Shown here: in pieces, positions 30,966-38,434 of the stretch | Position numbering within the stretch: position 1 is the stretch's first letter | Layout: each line of letters opens with the position of its first letter | Assembly: GCA_951813615.1 (NCBI GenBank) | Contig: OX638377.1 | Span: 1,116,001-1,180,000 of the forward strand | Length of the DNA stretch: 64,000 nt | Source: an uncultured Latescibacterota bacterium | GTDB taxonomy: Bacteria; Latescibacterota; UBA2968; UBA8231 | Reading direction: 5' to 3' | Made by a program: the position numbers and the translations under genes | Notes under the pieces: model-generated | What the model saw: the letters and a program-made list of their open reading frames with translations, nothing else | Databases searched by the model: none | Told to the model about the DNA's origin: nothing

Positions 30966-31475
30966 ATGAGGAAAGAAGATCCGAACATTATACGCCATCA
31001 TGGAGGTCGTCTCATGAAGCATATTATTGTAGCCAGAGAGGAAGGCCGATTCCTGAGCTGGGCGGCCAACGACGGGGTATGGGGCTGGGCGGACGAGATC
31101 GTCGTTGGCTATACGAACGGCGCCTACGAGTTCAAGGAACAGGGCCACCGAATCAGTGGTGAGCAATCATCCTTCCCAGCCCTTTCGCGCAGCCGCGACG
31201 GGGGCGAGAGCTGGCAGCGGGAAGAAGCGGCCAGCTATAATATGGCGGCGGAACCGATTCCGGCCGAGGCGATCGACTTCACACACCCCAATCTGGCGAT
31301 CCGCTGCTCTGCCAACCGCCTCCTCGTCTCCTACGATCGCTGTCGCTCCTGGCGGGGGCCGTACCTTTTCCCGGATTTTGGCTTCTCCGAGCAGCTCAAT
31401 AGCGCCGAGCATCCCCAGCAGCACATCGCGGCGACCATCTGGGATCCGAGCGAGGACGCACCGACGCCGCCATGA
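30966..31475 (+). CDS. Sialidase-like (BNR repeat) protein, truncated; cassette gene, copy 1
   Basis: 169 aa. Residues about 20-145 read as the start of an exo-sialidase-like beta-propeller, with an Asp-box SRDGGESW and a degenerate one SYDRCRSW. After FSEQL (about residue 144) the sequence changes to an unrelated 25-residue tail, so the remainder of the propeller is missing. The first 423 bp repeat at 33882-34304. The start is ATG 30966 just after the attC-like site, with an internal ATG 31014 preceded by GGAGG as an alternative. Probably non-functional as a sialidase. Confidence 0.6.
   Translation: MRKEDPNIIRHHGGRLMKHIIVAREEGRFLSWAANDGVWGWADEIVVGYTNGAYEFKEQGHRISGEQSSFPALSRSRDGGESWQREEAASYNMAAEPIPAEAIDFTHPNLAIRCSANRLLVSYDRCRSWRGPYLFPDFGFSEQLNSAEHPQQHIAATIWDPSEDAPTPP
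30976..31398 (+). repeat. 423-bp direct repeat, copy 1
   Basis: Aligns without gaps to 33882-34304. The encoded proteins differ at about 12 of 140 residues, so the copies are an older duplication, not an assembly echo. Similarity begins directly after the GTTAGATGAAA right end of both attC-like sites. Confidence 0.9.
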
Positions 31476-32251
31476 GCAAGCGGAACATCCTGTTCATCGA
31501 GTGCGACATCCGGCTATCGCGCAGCACCGGACCGCTTCCGGGCCTAGGACGGAGTTCAGGAGATGAAAACTACTATGGCGCCACCGTCTTCCGCTACTCA
31601 GAAGCCCTGGATATCACCATCATGCTGGCGCAGGCGTTCTGGCACTGGATTCCGACGGGCAAGGGTGCCGCGAGAGCGCCGGGTACGCGCGACGTGCGTT
31701 TGGCCTTCAGTCGCGACACCAAAACCTCTGTGCGCTGCGGCCAGCGCCAGGCCTTTATGCGCCCGGGTCCCGATGGTCGTTTCGATTCGCGCCAGATTTG
31801 GGCCCTGCCCAACCCGATTGTGATGGGCGACGAAATCTGGTTTTACTATGCCGGCGTCAACTACGACCGGGCGGGTCGCACCGATGCAGCCAACGGCGAG
31901 CACATCGGCGGCATCGGGCGGGCGGTCATGCGCCTGGACGGCTTTGTTTCGCTCGACGCCCCTTACGAAGGGGGCAAGTTCACCACACCGGCGCTGATAT
32001 TCGACGGATCGCGCCTCGAACTCAATGTCGACACAGCCGCCGGAGGCAGCGTGCGCGTTGAACTACTCGCCGAAGACGGAAGTCCGCTTGAGGGGTATAG
32101 TGGCGCAGATTCAATATGGCACGTCGGCAATTCCGTCAGGCTGCCCGTTTCGTGGCCCGCTGGCGACCTTCGCCAACTCGCCGGCCAACCGGTCAGGATA
32201 CGCTTCATCATGCGCGACGCGAAGCTCTACGCATTTCAGTTCGGAGATTAG
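31472..32251 (+). CDS. C-terminal part of a glycosidase-like protein
   Basis: 259 aa starting at an ATG that overlaps the sialidase fragment by 4 nt. Residues about 75-135 (RLAFSRD...RCG..., IWALPNPIVMGDEIWFYYAG) match the last blades of GH43/GH32-like propellers, and the C-terminal 100 residues form a beta-sandwich (GGKFTTPALIFDGSRLELN). The N-terminal half of such proteins is missing. Probably the surviving end of a larger gene joined to the sialidase piece by deletion. Confidence 0.55.
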   Translation: MSKRNILFIECDIRLSRSTGPLPGLGRSSGDENYYGATVFRYSEALDITIMLAQAFWHWIPTGKGAARAPGTRDVRLAFSRDTKTSVRCGQRQAFMRPGPDGRFDSRQIWALPNPIVMGDEIWFYYAGVNYDRAGRTDAANGEHIGGIGRAVMRLDGFVSLDAPYEGGKFTTPALIFDGSRLELNVDTAAGGSVRVELLAEDGSPLEGYSGADSIWHVGNSVRLPVSWPAGDLRQLAGQPVRIRFIMRDAKLYAFQFGD

Positions 32252-32252
32252 A

Positions 32253-32876
32253 ATGAGGACATTCGGTCGAGGTGACCAGGTTGTATGGCGCTCGCTTCCG
32301 GAAGGGAATGTCGGCTATGTCTTTCCCGCTACGATAGTCTGCGACGACGATGATGTGATCGGGCTGTTCCAGCACACGGGAAGCATCTGCAAAAAACGGA
32401 CAGGGAAACGAGGTGGCCCAGGCGGAAGAAACATGCTTCCGAGTGGGTGGGACGGTGGCTACTCAGATAGAGAATGGACCGGCAGAAGCAATTTGCACCT
32501 CCACAAGATGGGATCCGGTCACACCGTTATTCGCTCGTGGGATCCGGATCAGCAACGCTTCGCGGGATGGTATGTAAACCTCGAAGCGGAGTGGGTTCGC
32601 ACGCCCATCGGTTTCGATACTCGGGACCTGATTCTGGATGTGACAGTCGCTGACGATCTGTCCTCTTGGTGCCTAAAAGATGAGGACGAGCTCCAATGGG
32701 CTCAGGATGAAGGCATTGTATCTGCTGATGAGGCCTCATTTGCTAAGTCGGAGGCCAACACCGTCGGAGAAGCCCTCAAGAATCGCTCTTGGCCATTCTT
32801 CGAGGACTGGTCTGGGTGGCAACCAGATCCCGACTGGCCAGTCCCTCTTGTTCCATGCGACTGGGATAAACACTGA
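32253..32876 (+). CDS. DUF402-domain protein, cassette gene
   Basis: 207 aa. The C-terminal half shows the DUF402 pattern: WYVNLEAEWVRTPIGFDTRDLILDVTVADD followed in sequence by W.LKDEDEL..A...G..S.DEA. Family members are metal-dependent phosphatases or RNA-binding proteins (FomD/Ntdp-like); the conserved Asp/Glu cluster is present. It starts 1 nt after the previous stop and ends 26 bp before attC-like site B. Quoted segments are separate motifs. Confidence 0.75.
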   Translation: MRTFGRGDQVVWRSLPEGNVGYVFPATIVCDDDDVIGLFQHTGSICKKRTGKRGGPGGRNMLPSGWDGGYSDREWTGRSNLHLHKMGSGHTVIRSWDPDQQRFAGWYVNLEAEWVRTPIGFDTRDLILDVTVADDLSSWCLKDEDELQWAQDEGIVSADEASFAKSEANTVGEALKNRSWPFFEDWSGWQPDPDWPVPLVPCDWDKH

Positions 32877-32902
32877 CCATTTAAGTATTAGTGGTGGCAA
32901 TC

Positions 32903-32984
32903 GTATAACAGCAGTGTTCCCGGCTCCGGCCTTTCGGCCTTCGCCCAACCGCTGCGCGGTTCGGGAACGCGCGGACCGTTACAC
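32903..32984 (+). other. attC-like integron recombination site B
   Basis: About 82 bp. GTATAAC on the left (TAAC 32906-32909) faces GTTACAC on the right (GTTA 32978-32981). L arms are GTTCCCG and CGGGAAC, with internal hairpins GGCCTTTCGGCC and AACCGCTGCGCGGTT. It shares CCCGGCTCCGG with site A and CCCAAC with sites A and C at the same relative place. Confidence 0.65.
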
Positions 32985-33053
32985 GCAAACCGCGGTCTGA
33001 ACTACGGGTCCCGGCCACCGGTTTATTGAGCACCAACCCATAGGAGACTCTCC

Positions 33054-33797
33054 GTGCCGAAAGAACCGCTCTATGTGAGCATACACATTCCAAAGACGGG
33101 TGGGAGCACTCTGGCCTCAATTCTAGAGGCACGGTTTGGGTCCCGGCTTCAGAGAACTTATGATGACCATCCGGAAGATCCTATCGTAGAGAATCCAGTC
33201 TGCCTTCACGGTCACAGCGTTCTTGACCGCTTCACTGGTCTTATTACATCTTACGAGAACTGCATTTGGCTGACCTTTCTGAGGGACCCACTTGAGTCGG
33301 CGATTTCGATGTATCACCACACTCGAAAAAGGTCCGCCGATAGTTCTGAACCTCATTTCGATGACAAAGGCCTCGCGGAATGGTTGACTCACGATCAGGA
33401 GTTCCAGTGGCCGAATCCTCCCGGATATAATCATAATCGCTTCACAAAGTGGCTCAAGAGAGGTGGACGCGGTGTCCGCGAGTTCGACTTCGTTGGTCTG
33501 ACGGACAGATTCAATGAATCTGTCTTTCTGATGTATTGGCAGTTTCAGTGGTCGTGGATTCCCTTCTGTCCGAAAAACGAAGGAGAATACCAAATGCCAA
33601 ACCTGGAGGACAGGATAATCCAGGGGTTCAGAGCTCTGAACGAGGATGACTATACCAGGTATCGGGAAGCCGCGGACTGTCTGGAACAGAAGAAAGAGGC
33701 CTACGGTCCTACATTTAAAGAAGGTCTGAGTAGGTTTGAGGAATCTCTGACATCTAAAGATCAAGGAAGCCCGAGTCGGACCACGGTCAGCGTGTAA
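33054..33797 (+). CDS. Sulfotransferase-family protein, cassette gene
   Basis: 247 aa. HIPKTGGSTL near residue 10 is the PAPS 5'-phosphosulfate-binding loop, and FLRDPLESAISMYHH near 77 is the 3'-phosphate motif. The protein is close to the usual length. It would move sulfate from PAPS to a sugar or small molecule. Start GTG 33054 has GGAG 8 nt upstream. Its TAA stop lies inside the left box of attC-like site C, as often seen in integron cassettes. Base usage is less GC-rich than the host. Confidence 0.82.
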   Translation: MPKEPLYVSIHIPKTGGSTLASILEARFGSRLQRTYDDHPEDPIVENPVCLHGHSVLDRFTGLITSYENCIWLTFLRDPLESAISMYHHTRKRSADSSEPHFDDKGLAEWLTHDQEFQWPNPPGYNHNRFTKWLKRGGRGVREFDFVGLTDRFNESVFLMYWQFQWSWIPFCPKNEGEYQMPNLEDRIIQGFRALNEDDYTRYREAADCLEQKKEAYGPTFKEGLSRFEESLTSKDQGSPSRTTVSV

Positions 33798-33879
33798 CAC
33801 GAGCACCCACGGCTTCGGGCCATACGGCCCTCTGCCCAACCCGCCTTCGGCAGGTTCGTGGGTGTCGGGAACGTTAGAT
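33792..33879 (+). other. attC-like integron recombination site C
   Basis: About 88 bp. GTGTAAC (TAAC 33795-33798) faces GTTAGAT (GTTA 33873-33876). L arms CACCCACG and CGTGGGTG are perfectly complementary, with inner stems GGGCCATACGGCCC and TGCC/GGCA. GCGTGTAACA on the left matches site A, and the right end GTTAGATGAAA is identical to site A. Confidence 0.65.
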
Positions 33880-34510
33880 GAAAGATCCGAACATTGTACT
33901 CCATCATGAAGGTCGTCTCATGAAGCATGTTATCGTAGCCAGAGAGGAAGGCCGATTCCTGGGCTGGCCGGCTAACGACGGGGTATGGAGCTGGGCGGAT
34001 GAGATCGTCGTTGGCTATACGAACGGCGCCTACGAGTTCAAGGAACAGGGCCACCGAATCAGTGGTGAGCAACCATCCTTCTCAGCCCTTTCGCGCAGCC
34101 GCGACGGGGGCGAGAGCTGGCAGCGGGAAGAAGCGGCCAGCTATAATATGGCGGCGGAACCGATTCCGGTCGAGGCGATCGACTTCACCCACCCCAATCT
34201 GGCGATCCGCTGCTCTGCCAACTGCCTCCTCGTCTCCTACGATCGCTGTCGCTCTTGGCGGGGGCCGTACCTTTTCCCGGATTTCGGCTTCTTCGAGCAG
34301 CTCACATCCCGCACCGACTATCTCGTCCTCGGCGAGAACGAGTGCCTGTTCTTCCTGTCGGTGCGGGCTCCACAGGTGATGGCGGGGCTCCGGGATCGGG
34401 CGTTCTGCGCCCGCACGAACGACGGCGGCAAGAGCTTCTCCTTCGTCGCCTGGATGCTTCTCGAGCCGCCCGATACGCCCCCGGGTGAGCATGGCGGCCT
34501 TGTTTTTTGA
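33878..34510 (+). CDS. Sialidase-like (BNR repeat) protein, 3'-truncated; cassette gene, copy 2
   Basis: 210 aa. The ATG is formed by the last bases of the attC-like site. It shares the first 140 residues with copy 1 and then continues as a proper propeller (TSRTDYLVLGENECLFFLS, a third Asp-box-like TNDGGKSF) before hitting the junction with a reversed DUF1016 gene near 34483, after which about 8 foreign residues precede the stop. Full-length relatives would be roughly twice as long. Confidence 0.6.
   Translation: MKDPNIVLHHEGRLMKHVIVAREEGRFLGWPANDGVWSWADEIVVGYTNGAYEFKEQGHRISGEQPSFSALSRSRDGGESWQREEAASYNMAAEPIPVEAIDFTHPNLAIRCSANCLLVSYDRCRSWRGPYLFPDFGFFEQLTSRTDYLVLGENECLFFLSVRAPQVMAGLRDRAFCARTNDGGKSFSFVAWMLLEPPDTPPGEHGGLVF
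33882..34304 (+). repeat. 423-bp direct repeat, copy 2
   Basis: Partner of 30976-31398, same orientation, no gaps. Divergence begins at the same codon where copy 1 is truncated. Confidence 0.9.
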
Positions 34511-35025
34511 AAGAGCAGTGCGCTCATAGAACTGAGAATTAATCTGCCGGTCGAGCTGACGAACCGACCAACCTCCGCGCAGGGCCTCGGTTTCGTAGAA
34601 TTCACGAGCGCGCGTGTTCTTGACCGAAAGCAGCCGCACATAGGCGGACCAAGGAAGTGGAAAGTGTGAGGCGACGCTGTCCAATGAAGATTCTCCAGAC
34701 ACTGTCTGGAGAATTCGCTCAGGCGGATACGAAAGATAAAGCTGACGCATCTGCCAGATATTCTGACGAGAGAACCCGCGTCCGAACCGTTCCGTCATGC
34801 AACTGCCAGCCGTTCAATGAGCGCGGTTCCGTATTCAGCCCGCTTTTCTCCTGATTGTTCGAACTCAACGATACGCTGACCAATTCGCCAATAAGCAGCG
34901 GTCATAACGGCATTCACCGACCTAACGGCCGATTGCCTAGCGGAGTCAACAATCCTCGATACATCGCCAAAGATGGCTTGGTACTGAGCATCCGGCTCGT
35001 CGGCTTTGAGTATCGGCTTTTTCAT
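34484..35025 (-). pseudogene. Broken DUF1016 (YhcG-like PDDEXK nuclease) gene
   Basis: From 35025 the N-terminal helical domain reads VMTAAYWRIGQRIVEFEQ and GTALIERLA, then a stop at 34795. The same protein continues in another frame from about 34798 (MTERFGRGFSRQNIWQMRQL, later FYERTALSKNKAAMLTRG), consistent with a one-base deletion. At 34484 it joins the sialidase fragment, so the C-terminal nuclease domain is gone. Intact family members are about 350 aa nucleases often found near restriction and mobile genes. Confidence 0.8.
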
Positions 35026-35157
35026 AATCTACTCTCCCCGCGCCGTAGAGAGCTTTGTCTCCCCGACTTTCCATCGGCTGCTTCAGGGTATCAACGCTCA
35101 GATAGTAGCGGGCCAGTTAGAACTTGTCCTTCGCGGATGGCGGATTCAGTTACCATT

Positions 35158-36270
35158 TCACCACGCAAAAAGCTCACCCACCTCCATCGCCAGCTCTCGG
35201 CTCTGACCGCCGTCCTCGCGCACCACAAGCTGGCCCTCGGCGTATTCGACATCGGCAACGCCGGCAAAGTCGGAGGGAATCTCCATGAGAAAGTTGGCGT
35301 AAGTAAAAACTTGGGTCTCGTCGGCATCGATATAGTGAAAGAGATAGCGACCGAAAATCTGGCCCTTTTTCAACAACACCGGGCTAGGTTGGTGCAGGCC
35401 CGTAGTGCCAAACTCTAGGCCACGGGCAAAGGGCTTGCCGTCGCGGACGTGCCGCCAGGCGTCGAACCAGGGGTATTCCTTCTCCGGCCAGATGTAGCCA
35501 ATAAGGAGTCCTTTGCTGGCGTTGATGGCCGTGGTCCAGCCGTATTTTTCCTCGATTATGTACGAAACGACCGCTGGCGAGGCGTCATCCGTCAGATGGC
35601 GAATATCGACCTTGGTGCCGTCCTTTTTGAGTGCGGAAGGCCAGCGCACCTCCGGGTTTTCGGGCGTCGGCATGGGCGTTTCCTGCATAAAGCCGCGCGT
35701 GCCGTTGGCATCAACGCGGGTGCTCTCGTCCAAAAAGGGCGGCCCAATGGTCGGGTGCTGGACGATGTTATACACGCGGCCCAAATGACGGGTATTGGTA
35801 ACGGCCTCGGCGACCGCAAAGATGGCCTGATCCTGATCCATGCGAATCGAACGCGAGACCTTGAGGCCGGCCAAGGGCAGCTCGGCCGACATTTGGGCCA
35901 CGAGGTGACCGTCTTCTGTGCGTGCGTCCTCGTCCAAGTTCCACCATACGCGCGTGGCCTCGCCGTGCCAGCCCATGCCGTGGGCCTGCTCGGCTTCGGT
36001 GGCCGGCCCCCAGCGGTCGAGGCAGAGGAAGTGCCCCATGGAGCGAGGCTCTATAGGCGGCGCTTGGTCGGGGGTATCGCCGAAGGACCACGAGTCCCAT
36101 TGCAGGGGGTTGAGCGGATTGCTTTTGAGGTGGAAGTCGGAAATGGAGCCGCCGCCTAAATCGACGACGAGCATGGCTGCTTGGCCGTCGAGTACGAGGC
36201 GGGGGCGGTCTTCGGCCATGCTATGCGAAGCCGTCCAGAGGAAAGCGACGAGGAAGAGGGACCATTTCAT
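35158..36270 (-). CDS. Secreted galactose-mutarotase-like protein
   Basis: 370 aa with an N-terminal signal peptide (LFLVAFLWTASHSMA). The body is a long series of beta strands with features of the aldose-1-epimerase superfold (LVVDLGGGSISDFHLK at the start, VYNIVQHPTIGPPF in the middle where the family has a functional His). Probably binds or modifies a sugar outside the cytoplasm. The exact family is not recognised. It is a single gene between the cassette region and the CRTAC1 operon; GAAGGAG precedes the start. Confidence 0.6.
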   Translation of the reverse strand: MKWSLFLVAFLWTASHSMAEDRPRLVLDGQAAMLVVDLGGGSISDFHLKSNPLNPLQWDSWSFGDTPDQAPPIEPRSMGHFLCLDRWGPATEAEQAHGMGWHGEATRVWWNLDEDARTEDGHLVAQMSAELPLAGLKVSRSIRMDQDQAIFAVAEAVTNTRHLGRVYNIVQHPTIGPPFLDESTRVDANGTRGFMQETPMPTPENPEVRWPSALKKDGTKVDIRHLTDDASPAVVSYIIEEKYGWTTAINASKGLLIGYIWPEKEYPWFDAWRHVRDGKPFARGLEFGTTGLHQPSPVLLKKGQIFGRYLFHYIDADETQVFTYANFLMEIPSDFAGVADVEYAEGQLVVREDGGQSRELAMEVGELFAW

Positions 36271-36367
36271 TATGGGTGCTCCTTCTATTGGTAAAGGATG
36301 TCAAAAGAGACCTAACAACGTACTAGAAATTGACAGCAGGCAAAAGACGGCGGATGTTGTTTCTGCT

Positions 36368-38434
36368 ATGAGAATTCTTCTGGTTGCTACCCTTTCTATG
36401 CTCGTCCTAAGTGGCTGCCAAGAACCGGCTAGCCGCTCTGAGGCGTTTCTCCAGTCGTACTACCGGGGCTTGGACTTGTTGGAGCGCTATCGGCTCAGGG
36501 CGGCCGAACGCGCCTTTGCGTATTGCGTCCGGCTGGAACCTGCCGCGGCCGAGGGCTACTGGCAGCTAGGGAGGGTGCGGCTCGTGCAGGGGCGGATAGA
36601 AGAAGGCGTGGAGTTGCTGGAACAGGCGGCGGCACTAGCCCCTGAATTGACGGCGGCGCGGTCTTTGGTGTTGGAGACGTTTTTGGGGCGGGGGAAAGAG
36701 GCGCTGGAAGAGGGACGGTTCACTGAGGCGGAAAAGTATTTGCAGCGGGCGTTGGCCGCCGATCCGCAGGGATATGAGTCGCTCTACTGGGCGGCGATTG
36801 CTGCGCTGTGGCAGGAGGACTACGCCCGCGCTGATTCGATCTTGCAGCAGGCCGTGGCATTGCATCCCGAGCCGCTGGAGTTGCGCTGGCACCGGAAGTG
36901 GTTGCAAGAGGCATTGGGGCGGCCGGCGACCGAGGCGTTTGCCGACGCCGTGCCGCAGGGAACCATCAGCGGGCGGTTTAGCGAGATCAGTGTCGAGATG
37001 GGAGTCGATAAATTCGACGGTGGTCGCGCCAGCGCCTGGGCCGACTACGACGAGGACGGGGACCTCGACTTGGTCGTCATCGGCCATCCAGCGCTGGCGT
37101 ACTTCCGCAACGATGGCGCGCGCTTTGCCGAGCGGACGCAGGCCGTTGGGCTGGTGCTACCAGCGGGCGGGATCGGAGTGCAGACGGCTGACTACGACAA
37201 CGACGGGGACGCCGATGTGTACGTGACGCGCGACGGGTGGTTTGGCGGCGGCGTGAATGTGCTCTTCCAAAATGACGGTCGGGGCGTCTTTGCCGATGTG
37301 ACGGAAGCGTCGGGTGCGGGCGATCCGGGGTCGAGCTTTTGCGCCGCGTGGAGCGATTTCGACCGCGACGGCAATCTCGACATCTACGTGGCCAACGGCA
37401 CGGGTGCGACTGGGGACTCGACCAATGTGCTCTATCGCAACCAAGGCGACGGCACCTTTGCCGATGTGGCGGAAGCCGCTGGGGTGGCGCACAAGGGGCA
37501 GACGTTGAGCACGGCGTGGGGCGACTTTGACGGCGATAGTTGGCCAGATCTGTACGCGTGCAATTTTACCGAGCCGAATGTACTTTTTCGCAATCAGGGC
37601 GACGGCACCTTTGTCGATCAGACGAAAAAAGCCGGCGTAGGTGCTGAGTACATCGACGGCTTTATAACGTTCGTCCTCGACTACGACAACGACGGTGCGC
37701 TGGACATCTTCGTGGGCAACTGGAGCCAGTACCCGGTGGTGTTGGCCGATCGGGTCGCTGGAAAATCGACGAGCAAACGCGACCGGCCGGTGCTTTTTCG
37801 TAACAAGGGTGACGGTACTTTTGCCGATGTGACGGAAACTGCCGGGCTGGGGAGAGCGCTAGGCACGATGAGCGGCGTTCCCGGCGATGTGGATAACGAT
37901 GGCTGGGTGGACATCTACCTCGGCAATGGCGGGCCACAGATGGGTCGGCGCGAGCCGGATGTGCTTTTCCGCAATCGGGGCGACGGCACCTTTGTCGATG
38001 CGACGGTCGCCGCCGGGCTGGGGCACTTGGGCAAATCGCACGGCGTGACCTTTGCCGACTACGACCGCGATGGCGATCTCGACCTCTACGCACCAGTGGG
38101 CGGTGCCCAGCCGGGCGACCAGTGGCCCAACGCGTTCTACCGCAGCGAGGGCTTTGGCAATCGCTACTTGGTGCTGGAGTTGGAAGGGGTCGAGAGCAAT
38201 CGCGACGGGATTGGTGCCAAAGTGCGGGTGCAGGCCGGCGATTTGGTGCAGTACCAGGAAGTGGCGTCTGGATACAGCTTTGGCAACAGCAACAGCTTGG
38301 AGTTGGAATTTGGTTTGGGGCAACGGGTGCAGGCCGACCGCATCGAGGTGGCGTGGCCCAGTGGGCTGGTCGATGTATATCGGGATATTGAGGCCGATCA
38401 GCACTTGTTGCTCAGGGAAGGGGAGACGCGGTGA
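36368..38434 (+). CDS. CRTAC1/ASPIC-UnbV lipoprotein with TPR and FG-GAP repeats
   Basis: 688 aa. A lipoprotein signal ends LSGC at residue 16. Residues about 30-190 are TPR helices. Seven FG-GAP-type calcium loops follow (DYDEDGDLDL, DYDNDGDADV, DFDRDGNLDI, DFDGDSWPDL, DYDNDGALDI, DVDNDGWVDI, DYDRDGDLDL), making a beta-propeller, and the last 90 residues are the ASPIC/UnbV domain. Such proteins are surface-exposed and thought to act in adhesion or carbohydrate contact. First gene of a five-gene coupled operon. ATG 36368 is chosen because the lipoprotein signal starts there. Confidence 0.88.
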   Translation: MRILLVATLSMLVLSGCQEPASRSEAFLQSYYRGLDLLERYRLRAAERAFAYCVRLEPAAAEGYWQLGRVRLVQGRIEEGVELLEQAAALAPELTAARSLVLETFLGRGKEALEEGRFTEAEKYLQRALAADPQGYESLYWAAIAALWQEDYARADSILQQAVALHPEPLELRWHRKWLQEALGRPATEAFADAVPQGTISGRFSEISVEMGVDKFDGGRASAWADYDEDGDLDLVVIGHPALAYFRNDGARFAERTQAVGLVLPAGGIGVQTADYDNDGDADVYVTRDGWFGGGVNVLFQNDGRGVFADVTEASGAGDPGSSFCAAWSDFDRDGNLDIYVANGTGATGDSTNVLYRNQGDGTFADVAEAAGVAHKGQTLSTAWGDFDGDSWPDLYACNFTEPNVLFRNQGDGTFVDQTKKAGVGAEYIDGFITFVLDYDNDGALDIFVGNWSQYPVVLADRVAGKSTSKRDRPVLFRNKGDGTFADVTETAGLGRALGTMSGVPGDVDNDGWVDIYLGNGGPQMGRREPDVLFRNRGDGTFVDATVAAGLGHLGKSHGVTFADYDRDGDLDLYAPVGGAQPGDQWPNAFYRSEGFGNRYLVLELEGVESNRDGIGAKVRVQAGDLVQYQEVASGYSFGNSNSLELEFGLGQRVQADRIEVAWPSGLVDVYRDIEADQHLLLREGETR

